DNA of 64,000 bases. Origin: Oceanobacillus sojae. GTDB lineage: Bacteria; Bacillota; Bacilli; Bacillales; Amphibacillaceae. Under the pieces are notes generated by a model that ran no database searches, had not been told where the DNA came from, and saw nothing but the letters and a program-made list of their open reading frames with translations. The translations under genes and the position numbers were made by a program. The stretch is from positions 65,169-129,168 of the forward strand of contig NZ_BJYM01000013.1 of NCBI RefSeq assembly GCF_007991515.1, in the 5' to 3' direction. Below, in pieces: positions 37,509-47,068 of the stretch (position 1 is the first letter of the stretch; each line of letters starts with the position of its first letter).

Positions 37509-39089
37509 TTAAAGTTTCGCTTCAAAATAATCTCTTACTTGCGGTACACTCAGGCCAACAATCACCTGTATACTTTGACCGCTTTGAGCTATTCCGTGCG
37601 CCATTTGATTATTTGTAAAGTAATCATTTCCTTTGACCAAATCAGGGTCATTGACTGTCACACGCAGTCGTGTTGCACAGTTTGTAACATCTTTAATATT
37701 TTCTTTGCCGCCAAGTCCTTCTAAGTAATAGACCGCCTTCTCTTCATACTCAGAATCATATTTAGGAGCTTCCTCTGCATGATTACCATCATGTTTCGCA
37801 TTTTGATAATCCTGTTTTGTGTATAATTTAACCTCCTTCTCGTTTTTACGGCCTGGCAATGGAATATCGAATTTAACAATAAGCCATCTGAATATGACAA
37901 AGTACAATGCTACAAAAATAAACCCTATAATAGCTTGGACTATATAAATTCCTCCATGATTGGAAGAGAGCGGAATCCAGTTCAATGCAGCTATCTCAAT
38001 AAAGCCGGAGCCCATCATGCCAACGACACCAAACATGTTCATAATCGTCACCATTGTCGCTCCAAGAAGCGCATGGATAACAAATAGGTATGGCGCAATA
38101 AATAAGAATGTAAATTCAAGCGGTTCGGTAATGCCTGCAAATACTGCTGTTAATGTAGCCGGCAATATTAACGCAAGTACTTTCTTTCTGTTTTCTTTAG
38201 GTGTTGAATAGTACATGGCGAGGGCAATACCTAAACAGCCAAACATTTTAATGTTTCCATGCATTAAGAATCCATATGGATAGAGATCCTTTAAGGCTGC
38301 TGTTGAGTTAGCAAATTCATTTAAATGGGTAATCCAGTATGGCTTTAACCCTTCATTGACAGCTGCCGGTCCATATTCAAACGGTGTATAGATAAAATGA
38401 TGCAGACCCGTTGGAATTAAAACTCGTTCCAGGAAATGAAATAGCCAGACACCGAGATAACCAGCCTGTGTAATGAATCCTTGTAATGAGCCGATTCCCT
38501 GCTGCACATACGGCCATACAAATGCAATAAGAAAAGCAAAAGGGATCATTACAAAAAAGCCAATAATGGTAACGAATACAAGGCCTTGGAAAATTCCCAG
38601 CATTTCAGGCAATTTTTTATCATAAAAATGATTGTGAATCCAAATGACAATGCCTGATATTGCAATAGCACCAATAATATTTGTATCCAAAGTCGGGATA
38701 CCTGCAATCTCTTTTACACCTGTTAAGTTTTCAACTCCCTGGGATAAATCTACTCCAAAGGTAGATGGCCAAAGGGTTAAAATAGCATTGATATAATTGT
38801 TAAAAACCAGATAAACCATCAACGCCGCAAGTGTTGCACGTGCTTGCGCTTTCTTAGCAAGTGAAATGGGCAGCCCAATAACAAAAGCCAGCTCCATATG
38901 ATCAAAAATTGTCCATCCTCCACTTTCAATAATCGACCAGATGTTATACCACATCGTACCCTCTTCAGCGATGCTCCCCATGATAGCCGGATTTTTAAAT
39001 AAAGTTGCAAGTCCGACAACAATACCAAAGAACGCAAATAAAAGAACAGGAACAATCATCGCACTGCCAAACCGCTTAATTGCATTCAT
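37509..39089 (-). CDS. malP: PTS alpha-glucoside (maltose) EIICB
   Basis: A 526-residue protein of the glucose/maltose PTS superfamily. An EIIC membrane domain (~1-415) with GLHHFIYTPFEYG is followed by a linker and an EIIB domain (~450-526) with the phosphorylated Cys in VTNCATRLRV. No EIIA domain is attached, so a general glucose-type IIA is needed. AAGGAG sets the ATG at 39089. It lies upstream of malA in one operon, divergent from an RpiR regulator, with a cre-like site upstream. Confidence 0.93.
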   Translation of the reverse strand: MNAIKRFGSAMIVPVLLFAFFGIVVGLATLFKNPAIMGSIAEEGTMWYNIWSIIESGGWTIFDHMELAFVIGLPISLAKKAQARATLAALMVYLVFNNYINAILTLWPSTFGVDLSQGVENLTGVKEIAGIPTLDTNIIGAIAISGIVIWIHNHFYDKKLPEMLGIFQGLVFVTIIGFFVMIPFAFLIAFVWPYVQQGIGSLQGFITQAGYLGVWLFHFLERVLIPTGLHHFIYTPFEYGPAAVNEGLKPYWITHLNEFANSTAALKDLYPYGFLMHGNIKMFGCLGIALAMYYSTPKENRKKVLALILPATLTAVFAGITEPLEFTFLFIAPYLFVIHALLGATMVTIMNMFGVVGMMGSGFIEIAALNWIPLSSNHGGIYIVQAIIGFIFVALYFVIFRWLIVKFDIPLPGRKNEKEVKLYTKQDYQNAKHDGNHAEEAPKYDSEYEEKAVYYLEGLGGKENIKDVTNCATRLRVTVNDPDLVKGNDYFTNNQMAHGIAQSGQSIQVIVGLSVPQVRDYFEAKL

Positions 39090-39131
39090 AAACAAAAACT
39101 CCTTCGTCTTAATCTGTAATTCCAATATATA

Positions 39132-39145
39132 GGCAGCGCTTACAA
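39132..39145 (-). promoter_or_regulatory. cre-like site upstream of malP
   Basis: On the minus strand TGTAAGCGCTGCCT matches TGWAANCGNTNWCA except for two positions. It is 43-56 bp upstream of the malP start and is consistent with CcpA control of the maltose operon. Confidence 0.5.
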
Positions 39146-39193
39146 ATTCCAATAGGTTTGACGTGTTTAGAAATAGCATAGTAACATTAGATT

Positions 39194-39220
39194 ATATTTT
39201 CATAGAACGAAAATATTTTC
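39194..39220. promoter_or_regulatory. Candidate operator of the maltose RpiR regulator
   Basis: ATATTTTC-N7-GAAAATAT (39194-39216) and the overlapping perfect palindrome GAAAATATTTTC (39209-39220) lie directly before the regulator's ribosome site, in the malP/regulator divergent gap. Confidence 0.4.
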
Positions 39221-39239
39221 AGCAGAAGGGGTGAACGAG

Positions 39240-39998
39240 ATGATTTTAGATAAACTGGTAAACCAATACTTTGATGATTTAAATGAGAACGACTTACATA
39301 TTATTAAAACGATTCATGAACATATTGATGAAATGAAGACGATGAAAATTCAGGATCTGGCTAACTATGCTCATACTTCCATCTCTTCCATCCATCGCCT
39401 TACCAGAAAGATAGGTTTAGATGGCTATAGCGATTTAAAATCTTATATTAAATTAAATAGTTTCACCGAAGAGACAACTCAGGATTTAATGGAGCTGCTC
39501 AACCAGGATATACAGCAGACAATGAAGTACATGGAGCAGCTGGACTTTTACCAGCTAAATCAGCTGATTGATCGCGCTCCTTATATCTATATTTACGGCA
39601 CAGGAACGGCACAGCTGGATTTAGCCAATGATGTACAGAGGCAATTATGGTCGCTCCATAAGAAATCCCAGGTAATGCGAAGTGAGCGGGACTTTACAGA
39701 TGGACTTGGGGAAATTGATAAGGACGATCTGTTATTTATTATTTCTTTATCTGGAGAATCGAAAAACCTGGATGAAATCATTCATATGATTAAAACAAGA
39801 AATATTAAATATATCAGCGTAACAACATTGCGTAATAATTTACTTGCTCAAAACGCAATGTTTAATATCTATGTAAACAGCACACCATTTTATCTGTATA
39901 ATAAAGTGGACAACTCGAGCTTTCTGCCGTTCTATATTGTTTTTGATATTATTCTCAGAAAGTTTAGTGAGTGGAAGATGGAACAGCTGAAGAAATAA
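39240..39998 (+). CDS. RpiR family regulator of the maltose genes (MalR/GlvR-like)
   Basis: A 252-residue protein with an N-terminal RpiR helix-turn-helix (ANYAHTSISSIHRLTRKIGLDGYSDLKSYIK, split ~40-72) and a C-terminal SIS phosphosugar-binding domain (~95-225). GAAGGGG at 39225 serves the ATG at 39240 better than the GTG at 39231. Its position divergent from malP-malA suggests an activator or repressor that responds to maltose-phosphate or glucose-6-phosphate. Confidence 0.85.
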   Translation: MILDKLVNQYFDDLNENDLHIIKTIHEHIDEMKTMKIQDLANYAHTSISSIHRLTRKIGLDGYSDLKSYIKLNSFTEETTQDLMELLNQDIQQTMKYMEQLDFYQLNQLIDRAPYIYIYGTGTAQLDLANDVQRQLWSLHKKSQVMRSERDFTDGLGEIDKDDLLFIISLSGESKNLDEIIHMIKTRNIKYISVTTLRNNLLAQNAMFNIYVNSTPFYLYNKVDNSSFLPFYIVFDIILRKFSEWKMEQLKK

Positions 39999-40022
39999 AA
40001 ATTAATTAACAAGCAGCGCTTA

Positions 40023-40112
40023 GGAGGAGCCCTGTATCCTCCTTATTTAAACCAAAGAACCTCCTGCATAATAAATTTGCACTGCTGATGTGCTCCATTA
40101 TTATGCAGGAGG
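40023..40112. terminator. Two hairpins downstream of the maltose regulator
   Basis: GGAGGA/TCCTCC (40023-40042) is followed by a perfect 15-bp stem, CCTCCTGCATAATAA (40060-40074) with TTATTATGCAGGAGG (40098-40112), across a 23-base loop. Neither has a long T run. Confidence 0.5.
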
Positions 40113-40132
40113 TCAATTATTAGAAAGAAATA

Positions 40133-40169
40133 GAAGAACAGCATGACAGAAAAGCTGTTCTTCCTTTTT
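40133..40169. terminator. Terminator with T run, convergent
   Basis: GAAGAACAGC pairs with GCTGTTCTTC (40154-40163), followed by CTTTTTATG. It lies at the 3' end of the next minus-strand gene. Confidence 0.75.
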
Positions 40170-40172
40170 ATG

Positions 40173-41381
40173 TTAGTTGGTAAATGATTCTTTCTCCTTA
40201 TTCTCCTCCTCTTCCTTCTCCCTTTCCTTTTTCAACCGCTCCTGGCGCTGACGCTGCCGATAGCCATAAGTCGCATTCAGCACAACATCTTCATCCTCTA
40301 ACGCTGTACCCAGCGCACCAATAACTGTAGCCACACTGGCAGCAATCCAGGCAATATAGAAATAATTACTTAGCCCTGGGGTCCCCGTAAGCTGATCCTC
40401 CAGCATCCCCATTGGAATAAAAACAAATACACCGACAAGGAATAAACCAAACAGCATGACATAGTAAATACACACCGTAATCAATAAAGTAAAAAATGTC
40501 GTCGCATTATACAGCCTTCGCACATAGCTGATATTCTGATCCCGCTTCCTCTCCCATAACCGATGAATCAAAATAATCCATACTGTCATCGCCAATATAG
40601 AAAAGACAGTAAGCAAACACATTCTGAAAATCGTATAATGCTCGCTTAATAGCCACAGGGTTGGAAAAACAAGTGCATAAGAACCCGTAGCAAAAGCAAT
40701 GATCAGGATTTTCATAAACGACGGAAACAGAGACCAGGGCCGATTGGCTCGTACCATTCCAGCCAATAAACGGATAGAAATACTTCCTCTGCGTCCGACT
40801 GTAAAACGCACATCCAGGTATTCCTCTTCCCCATCATTTGGTGTTTCACGCTTAAGCGGAGACAGCCAGCCAAGAAATCTGCTCGTCATTAGATTTTTCG
40901 AATCATCCACATCAATCCCTTTATGCTTGCTTCTCTTTGACTCAATACGCAATGCAGAACGCTCCCGGCTCTCCTCTGAGCTCCCATAGTACATTTCATT
41001 AACGAGCTGCATGATAGATTCCCGCAAACGCCTGATCATAAAGGTAGAGCCAAAGCTGGGCATGCTAATCAGCGCTATATTTTCATCCTCATTTGCCTCA
41101 GCCACAATCATTCGATTTTCTATAAACAATGGAATGTCCGTCAGACAGACCGCATAATCCCATTCCTTCTCCTCTTTCTTTTCCTTTGTTGCCTCCAGTA
41201 TTTCTTTAGAATTTGCTCCCCCGCCGAGCAAGGGATCTTCTATATAATCAATTTTCCATTCTACTTCTTCTTTTACATAATAATCCAGCAATGATGGCAA
41301 TTCATTTTGCAGCCTTGCTCCTATTTCTTTTGGATAACCAGGTGCAGTTATTAGACCGATATATTCTGTTGTTTCACTCAA
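40173..41381 (-). CDS. Conserved membrane protein of unknown function
   Basis: A 402-residue protein whose N-terminal half (~1-210) is a soluble domain that starts with LITAPGYPKEIGARL and holds charged, coiled-coil-prone stretches. Four membrane segments (~215-355) follow, then a very basic/acidic C-terminal tail (~370-402) rich in Arg, Lys and Glu. I recognise no catalytic motif. Similar long two-part proteins occur in Bacillaceae without an assigned function. No operon partner. Confidence 0.6.
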   Translation of the reverse strand: MSETTEYIGLITAPGYPKEIGARLQNELPSLLDYYVKEEVEWKIDYIEDPLLGGGANSKEILEATKEKKEEKEWDYAVCLTDIPLFIENRMIVAEANEDENIALISMPSFGSTFMIRRLRESIMQLVNEMYYGSSEESRERSALRIESKRSKHKGIDVDDSKNLMTSRFLGWLSPLKRETPNDGEEEYLDVRFTVGRRGSISIRLLAGMVRANRPWSLFPSFMKILIIAFATGSYALVFPTLWLLSEHYTIFRMCLLTVFSILAMTVWIILIHRLWERKRDQNISYVRRLYNATTFFTLLITVCIYYVMLFGLFLVGVFVFIPMGMLEDQLTGTPGLSNYFYIAWIAASVATVIGALGTALEDEDVVLNATYGYRQRQRQERLKKEREKEEEENKEKESFTN

Positions 41382-41742
41382 ATTAGTTTCACCTCTATTT
41401 TTTTGTCTGCTATCTTCTGGTATAACTATGTTCCTTTAACCGAAAAACGGAAAGATTAAACACTTCACTCCTAGAATTAAAATGAATCTGACTTCTGTCT
41501 AACCTTACCCATCATGTAATAAATATTAATTAACCTTGAAAAAATACATCTTTATTAAAAATAAAACTTCTACTAACCTGAATTTGCCCTTTTCCTCATA
41601 ATTCATCAGCATCTGGATACGCTGTCATAATAATAACTCTATATTATTTTTTCTGAAAATTACTTGTTATCCCTCTATATTTATGTTAAAGTTTTAAAAA
41701 GTTTAAACTTCTTTTTCTTAAAAATGAAGGAGGGACTTCTTT
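41382..41742. other. Divergent intergenic region
   Basis: These 361 AT-rich bases hold the promoters of both flanking genes and the dyad at 41699-41710. I see no RNA gene or ORF. Confidence 0.5.
41699..41710. promoter_or_regulatory. Candidate RpiR operator AAGTTTAAACTT
   Basis: This is a perfect 12-bp palindrome directly upstream of the regulator's ribosome site (AAGGAGGG at 41727). A related AAAGTTTTAAA stretch precedes it. Function is inferred from position. Confidence 0.35.
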
Positions 41743-42612
41743 TTGGAAAATGACCAACCAATTAAAGAATTAATTGAAATGCATTTTAATACCTTATCAA
41801 AAAAACAGCAAAAGGTAGCGAATTTCGTATTAAATAATCCAACCTTTGTTGGTACACATTCCGCAGCTGAGGTTGGAAAGAAGGCCGACACAAGTGAAAC
41901 AACAGTTATTCGCTTCTGTTATGCACTTGGGCTTGAGGGCTACGCGCAGCTGCAAAAGAAAATCACCTTATTTGTTTTTAACCAAAATAGTGTCAGTACA
42001 CTGGGGAATTATTTTTCAGCTAAAAGGAAGCTGTTTAATGATCACCATCTGATTGAGAAAGCAATGGAAAAAGATATAGCGCAAATTGACAGAATTGCTA
42101 AACAAATAGATAAAGAATTATTCTATAAAGCCACTCATCAATTACATCAAGCAAAAAAAATATATATTATCGGAGCCGGTGCATCACAGTTCCCTGTCCA
42201 GTGGCTCCATTTTACATTAAATATCCTGAGGCCAAATGTATCAATTATTCAAACAGATACACCGGAGCTTATTCGGACAATGCAGGAAATAGATGAGGAC
42301 TCTGTCGTCATCGTTATTTCCTTACACCGCTACTTTAAAGAACCGATTCATATCGCGGAAGCCCTTCATAATCAGGGAGTAACTGTGCTTGCCATAACTG
42401 ATTCCAAGCTGGCGCCGATTCAAAAACACTGTACCCATGCTTTTATATTGGAGCAAACCGAAAAATCAACAATTGATTTAATGCCATCACTTATTTCCTT
42501 CCTTAATTTAATGGTAACAGGAATGATGACATTTGATCCGGATTATTATGATAAGCAGCGCGTGAACTTCGATGATTTTAACAATAGTTTTATTTCTGAC
42601 AGATGGAGTTGA
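41743..42612 (+). CDS. RpiR family regulator of the racemase cluster
   Basis: A 289-residue protein with an RpiR helix-turn-helix (SAAEVGKKADTSETTVIRF, ~42-62) and a SIS domain (~130-260). It starts with TTG at 41743, eight bases after AAGGAGGG. It ends 5 bp before the M20 peptidase gene, in the same direction, so it is probably the first gene of the amino-acid racemase operon. The ligand is unknown; RpiR members usually sense phosphosugars, so regulation of an amino-acid pathway by one is uncommon. Confidence 0.85.
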   Translation: MENDQPIKELIEMHFNTLSKKQQKVANFVLNNPTFVGTHSAAEVGKKADTSETTVIRFCYALGLEGYAQLQKKITLFVFNQNSVSTLGNYFSAKRKLFNDHHLIEKAMEKDIAQIDRIAKQIDKELFYKATHQLHQAKKIYIIGAGASQFPVQWLHFTLNILRPNVSIIQTDTPELIRTMQEIDEDSVVIVISLHRYFKEPIHIAEALHNQGVTVLAITDSKLAPIQKHCTHAFILEQTEKSTIDLMPSLISFLNLMVTGMMTFDPDYYDKQRVNFDDFNNSFISDRWS

Positions 42613-42617
42613 GAGTA

Positions 42618-43766
42618 ATGACAAATCAACAATTAGCAGAACGATTACAGCCAATCTTTGAGCATTTTCATAAGAACCCGGAAATAAGCTGGAACGAAGT
42701 AGAAACAACAGCATATCTGGTGCGTTTTTTGCGCCAGCAGGGTTTAGAACCGCATACATTTGATAATATGACAGGATTATATGTAGACATCGGGAAAGGG
42801 ACTCCCAAGGTTGGGTTCAGAACCGATATAGATGCTTTATGGCAAGAGGTCGATGGAGCATTCCAGGCAAACCATTCATGCGGTCATGATGGTCATATGA
42901 CCGTAGCTCTCGGTGCTGTCCTTTTATTAAAAGAGCTCGAGCCTACCTTGCCAGGAGCTGTTCGCATCCTTTTCCAACCGGCCGAAGAAAAGGCACAGGG
43001 GGCAAAGGCTTTTGTTGATCAGGGTGTTATCGATCCGCTCCAGTTTTTATTCGGTACACATGTCCGCCCTCTCATAGAATTAGAAGATGGAACCTACGCA
43101 CCAGCACTGCATCATGGCGCAGCTAAGCTTTTCACTGGAGAGATCCATGGTGCAGAAGCACACGGTGCAAGACCGGAGCAGGGAGCAAATGCTATTGAGG
43201 CTGCAGCAGCGCTGATTGACGGCCTTAAGCGTATTTGGATCAGCCCTGCTGAATCTGCTTCTATCAAAATGACACAAATACAGGCAGGCGGAACATCAAC
43301 AAATATCATTCCGGGCAGTGCAGCATTCAGTATTGATGCACGGGCACAAACAAATGAAACAATGGATGCTTTGACCGCAGGCTTTGAAAAGGCTGTTAAA
43401 GCTGTCAGTACACTGTATGATGTTTCCATTGATTACAAAGTAGATGCACATATTGCTGCAGCTCAAGTGGACGACACAGCCAAATCCATTATGAAGCAGG
43501 CAATTATCGATGTGGCAGGAGAAGAAAATTGCGTGCCGGAAGTCATTACACCAGGTGGAGAAGATTTTCATTTTTATACGTATTCCAAGCCGCAGCTGCA
43601 AACAACGATGCTTGGTCTCGGATGCGGGGTTACACCAGGACTCCATCATCCAAAAATGACATTTAATCGAAAACGCCTGCCGACCGGAGCTGAAATTATT
43701 ACACGGGCACTTGTTCTGGCATTACAACAGACAAAGAAAGAAGCGATCCAAAATGATTCAATATAA
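42618..43766 (+). CDS. M20 amidohydrolase, probable N-succinyl-L-amino acid desuccinylase
   Basis: Zinc metallopeptidase of M20D type, 382 residues. Metal-binding residues lie in HSCGHDGH (~91-98), the catalytic Glu pair in PAEEKAQG (~128) and the dimerisation domain at ~175-285. AmhX/HipO-like enzymes share this build. Clustering with a GNAT transferase and an OSBS/NSAR racemase matches the N-succinylamino-acid racemase pathway known from Geobacillus, where such an enzyme removes succinate from the L form. The GGAG/GAGAG region favours the ATG at 42618 over 42603. Confidence 0.85.
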   Translation: MTNQQLAERLQPIFEHFHKNPEISWNEVETTAYLVRFLRQQGLEPHTFDNMTGLYVDIGKGTPKVGFRTDIDALWQEVDGAFQANHSCGHDGHMTVALGAVLLLKELEPTLPGAVRILFQPAEEKAQGAKAFVDQGVIDPLQFLFGTHVRPLIELEDGTYAPALHHGAAKLFTGEIHGAEAHGARPEQGANAIEAAAALIDGLKRIWISPAESASIKMTQIQAGGTSTNIIPGSAAFSIDARAQTNETMDALTAGFEKAVKAVSTLYDVSIDYKVDAHIAAAQVDDTAKSIMKQAIIDVAGEENCVPEVITPGGEDFHFYTYSKPQLQTTMLGLGCGVTPGLHHPKMTFNRKRLPTGAEIITRALVLALQQTKKEAIQNDSI

Positions 43767-44571
43767 AGAACTGAAAACAATGGCAGAAATGGAACAAATG
43801 CAAGAGCTTGAAGGAAGAGTGTGGGGAATGGCAACTCTCCCCACCCACCAGACGCTTACCGCAGTCAAAAACGGAGGCATCATTGTCGGAGCTTATGCAG
43901 ACAGCAAACTAGTCGGCTTCAGCTATGGATTTGCAGGCTTCGATAACGGCAAAAGCTATCTATGCTCTCATATGCTTGGTATTGACTCGGCATACCGTTC
44001 CCAGGGTATCGGAGAAACGCTGAAGCAAAGACAACGGGAAATCGCCATCCAGAAAGGTTATGACATGATGAAGTGGACATATGATCCGCTGGAAACACGT
44101 AATGCCTATCTTAATCTCACCAAGCTGAACGGTATTTGCAACACCTATATTGAAAATTGTTACGGCGAAATGCAGGATGGCTTTAATAAAGGGCTTCCTT
44201 CAGACCGCTTTGAAATCCATTGGCATCTGAAAAGCCCATACGTGGTTGAAAAACAATTGGTAAACCCAGAAAACCCGATAGCTTTAAATACACTAACCTA
44301 TAATCAGGCAGGCTTACCCGCCTTTCACAAAGGAAAACAACCACCTGAATTAACTGAATATTCCTATTCCATAAATATACCTAAGGATTTTCAAGGTCTA
44401 AAAGCAGCAAGTCAAGATTTAGCGATGGATTGGAGACTGCAGACAAGGGAATTGTTTCAGAAACTTTTTAAGGCTGGCTACGCAGCTGTACGACTGAAAG
44501 CCCTTGAAAACTACGGAAAATATATTTTTGTAAGGAAAGAAAACTTAGACCTTGGAGGAGATCAATCATGA
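43753..44571 (+). CDS. GNAT acyltransferase, probable amino acid N-succinyltransferase
   Basis: The 272-residue protein has a GNAT fold. The acetyl/succinyl-CoA-binding motif A is visible as [17 protein letters not shown] (~75-92). A second region (~130-270) extends it beyond a simple GNAT, as in the transferases of NSAR operons. It overlaps the upstream peptidase gene by 14 bp and the racemase gene by 4 bp, showing tight coupling. Predicted role: succinylate D-amino acids with succinyl-CoA. Confidence 0.8.
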   Translation: MIQYKELKTMAEMEQMQELEGRVWGMATLPTHQTLTAVKNGGIIVGAYADSKLVGFSYGFAGFDNGKSYLCSHMLGIDSAYRSQGIGETLKQRQREIAIQKGYDMMKWTYDPLETRNAYLNLTKLNGICNTYIENCYGEMQDGFNKGLPSDRFEIHWHLKSPYVVEKQLVNPENPIALNTLTYNQAGLPAFHKGKQPPELTEYSYSINIPKDFQGLKAASQDLAMDWRLQTRELFQKLFKAGYAAVRLKALENYGKYIFVRKENLDLGGDQS

Positions 44572-45674
44572 AAATAAAAGAAATTACTATTCGTCATTTG
44601 CAAATGAAATTAAAAGCACCTTTCACTACAAGCTTTGGCACATTTACGAACCGGGACTTTTTATTACTGGAAGCAAAAGATGAGGATGGCACCATCGGCT
44701 GGGGGGAATCTGTTGCATTTCACGCACCTTGGTATAATGAGGAAACATTGCAAACCAACTGGCACATGCTGGAGGATTTTCTAATCCCGCTTATTTTAAA
44801 TAAAGAATTAAAACACCCTGATGAAGTAAATGAAATCTTTTCAGCCATCCGGAAAAATAACATGGCAAAATCAACACTCGAAGGAGCCGTCTGGGACATT
44901 TATGCACAGCAGACCAACCAGCCTCTCGCAAAAGTATTAGGCGGAGCAAAAGAAAAAATTGAGGTCGGTATCAGTATCGGCATTCAAAAATCCATTAATG
45001 ATCTCGTCAAATTAGTAGATGGCTACATTCAAGAAGGCTATAAACGCATGAAAGTAAAAATTAAGCCCGGCTGGGATGTAGATGTGATGCGTACATTACG
45101 TGAAAAATTCCCGGACACAGCCATTATGGCAGATGCTAATTCTGCCTATCGTTTAGCGGATATTGACCTGTTAAAACAGTTAGATGACTTTGACCTGACT
45201 ATGATTGAACAGCCATTAGCATCCGACGATATTATTGATCATGCAAAATTGCAAAAGGAACTCAAAACACCAATCTGCCTAGACGAAAGCATTCACTCAT
45301 TAGAAGATGCACGTAAAGCAGTCGAGCTCGGAAGCACAAAAATTATTAATATTAAAATCGGCCGGGTCGGCGGATTAACTGAAGCGAAGAAAATCCACGA
45401 TTACTGTGCAGAAAACGGTATTCCAGTGTGGTGCGGCGGTATGCTGGAATCAGGAATCGGCCGTTCACATAATGTTGCCTTAACAACTCTGCCAAACTTT
45501 ATTTTACCTGGTGATACTGCCGGATCCAGCCGCTACTGGGAAAAAGATATTATTACACCGGAAGTTGTTGCAGAAAATGGTTATATTACCGTTCCAACAG
45601 AAGCTGGAATTGGTTATGAAGTAGACCGGGAAGCTGTAGAGGCTTACACCGTAGCAAAGAAAGATTACAGATAA
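44568..45674 (+). CDS. OSBS/N-succinylamino-acid racemase (enolase superfamily)
   Basis: The 368-residue enolase-superfamily protein has the catalytic Lys pair of the OSBS/NSAR group: K-x-K in MKVKIKPG (~160) and Lys in NIKIGRVGG (~263). The metal ligands are Asp in MADANSAY (~188), Glu in MIEQPL (~213) and Asp in CLDESI (~238). Members can be o-succinylbenzoate synthase (menC), NSAR or both. No other menaquinone gene is near, while the GNAT and M20 neighbours fit NSAR. A menC role cannot be excluded. Confidence 0.88.
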   Translation: MKIKEITIRHLQMKLKAPFTTSFGTFTNRDFLLLEAKDEDGTIGWGESVAFHAPWYNEETLQTNWHMLEDFLIPLILNKELKHPDEVNEIFSAIRKNNMAKSTLEGAVWDIYAQQTNQPLAKVLGGAKEKIEVGISIGIQKSINDLVKLVDGYIQEGYKRMKVKIKPGWDVDVMRTLREKFPDTAIMADANSAYRLADIDLLKQLDDFDLTMIEQPLASDDIIDHAKLQKELKTPICLDESIHSLEDARKAVELGSTKIINIKIGRVGGLTEAKKIHDYCAENGIPVWCGGMLESGIGRSHNVALTTLPNFILPGDTAGSSRYWEKDIITPEVVAENGYITVPTEAGIGYEVDREAVEAYTVAKKDYR

Positions 45675-45687
45675 GGGAGATAGTCAG

Positions 45688-46740
45688 ATGAAAAAGAGTT
45701 TTCAAATAGGAAGCGCCTTTGTTGGTCTTATTGTCGGAGCTGGATTTGCATCAGGGCAGGAAGTTATGCAATACTTTACCAGTTTTGGTATTTGGGGAAC
45801 AGTCGGCGGAATTATCGCCACCCTTCTCTTCGTCTTTTTAGGCTACACCTTTGCCCAGCTGGGAACCGACCTGCAGGCAGCCTCCCATAAAGGCGTTATT
45901 TATTATATAGGCGGACGTTATATCGGAGCAATATTGGATATCTTGATTACCTTTTTCTTATTCGGTGTAGCCGTCGTTATGTTTGCTGGCTCCGGATCCA
46001 CCTTTGAGCAAATGTTTGGAATTAATACAATGGCAGGAAGCATCATTATGGTGGCATTGACTATTCTGACATTACTATTAAATACACAAAAGATTATCGG
46101 CATCATCGCAGCCATTACACCTTATTTAATTGCGATTATCTTTATCATTTTAATCTATTCTATTTTCACAATGGATTTATCCCTTACTGAAGCAGATGCC
46201 ATAGCAAAAGAACAAACTTCTGCAGCATCGAACTGGCTGTTAAGTGCTTTTCTCTATGTATCTTACAACCTGGCAGCAGGTGCAGCATTGCTAATCGTTA
46301 TGAGCGGCGGCGAGAAAGACCGTAAAATTGCCGGTCTTGGAGGTATTTTAGGAGGCGTTATGCTTGGCGGTTTAATTATCCTGATTCACATCGGTATGTT
46401 CGTAAAAATAGATGTAGTTGCGGGAATGGACATGCCAACCCTTGCATTAGCGGAACAAATTCACCCTATTGTTGGTATTCTGATGGCCATTGCCCTGCTT
46501 GGTATGATGTATAATACGGCAGTTGGTATGTTTTACTCCTTTACCGTACGATTTATCGCACCTGATAGAAAAGCCTATAAGCCTGCTGTGGTTATTATTG
46601 GGTTACTTGGATTTGTGGCAAGTTTTGCCGGATTTACAACACTTGTCGGAAAGGTATATTCTACGATGGGTTATCTGGGATTTGCTTTGATTATTGCAGC
46701 GATTATTGCCTGGTTCAGAAGAGGTAAGGCCAAGGTATAA
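45688..46740 (+). CDS. YkvI-like membrane transporter
   Basis: The 350-residue protein has about ten hydrophobic segments and starts with the conserved IGSAFVGLIVGAGFASGQEV, as in Bacillus YkvI, a distant relative of amino-acid/branched-chain transporters of the LeuT-fold superfamily. It lies 13 bp after the racemase gene, so it probably brings in the amino acid that the succinylation pathway handles, perhaps a D-amino acid. That substrate is inferred only. Confidence 0.8.
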   Translation: MKKSFQIGSAFVGLIVGAGFASGQEVMQYFTSFGIWGTVGGIIATLLFVFLGYTFAQLGTDLQAASHKGVIYYIGGRYIGAILDILITFFLFGVAVVMFAGSGSTFEQMFGINTMAGSIIMVALTILTLLLNTQKIIGIIAAITPYLIAIIFIILIYSIFTMDLSLTEADAIAKEQTSAASNWLLSAFLYVSYNLAAGAALLIVMSGGEKDRKIAGLGGILGGVMLGGLIILIHIGMFVKIDVVAGMDMPTLALAEQIHPIVGILMAIALLGMMYNTAVGMFYSFTVRFIAPDRKAYKPAVVIIGLLGFVASFAGFTTLVGKVYSTMGYLGFALIIAAIIAWFRRGKAKV

Positions 46741-46865
46741 ATATTTGAAGCGGCATTCTCAAAACAAAGCTATTTAAAATATCTTCTTTTAAAGTAATTA
46801 TCAATTCTTATTGTCTTTATCATTTTATTGTGATAAATTTTATTCGTAATCAAAAAATAAATAGC

Positions 46866-46938
46866 ACCCCGTATATTCCTGGTAATATGGTCCGGGAGTC
46901 TCTACAGAGTAACCGATAATTACTCTACTATGGACGGT
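46866..46938 (+). ncRNA. Purine (guanine-type) riboswitch aptamer
   Basis: The layout follows the purine aptamer: P2 CCTGG/CCGGG with the loop TAATATGG, J2/3 GTCTCTAC, P3 AGAGTA/TACTCT, and the 3' junction CTACTATGG. The specificity position (C in the ACTATG junction) is C, as in guanine riboswitches; adenine types have U. P1 pairs CCGT with ACGG with one mismatch. It precedes a permease and a phosphoribosyltransferase gene. Confidence 0.9.
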
Positions 46939-46966
46939 TAATTATAATAGAACACACTGACTGAGC

Positions 46967-46995
46967 AAGTACACACGGAGTGTACTGATTTTTTG
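46967..46995 (+). terminator. Riboswitch-controlled terminator
   Basis: AGTACAC (46968-46974) pairs with GTGTACT (46980-46986), followed by GATTTTTTG. It lies 30 bases after the aptamer and is the likely OFF hairpin when guanine binds. Confidence 0.75.
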
Positions 46996-47015
46996 TTGTT
47001 GATTCTAGTTATCTG

Positions 47016-47045
47016 GTCGTCTATCTAAAATAGGCGGCTTTTTCT
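47016..47045 (+). terminator. Second hairpin terminator in the leader
   Basis: GTCGTCTAT (47016-47024) pairs completely, with G-T pairs, with ATAGGCGGC (47030-47038), then TTTTTCTATA follows. A tandem terminator in one leader is unusual. Confidence 0.6.
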
Positions 47046-47068
47046 ATATACAACCTGATTACATCTAA

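Noticed and set aside
44568..45674. menC (o-succinylbenzoate synthase) as the primary call
   Set aside because: Possible chemically, but no menaquinone genes are near, and the peptidase and GNAT partners fit N-succinylamino-acid racemase better.
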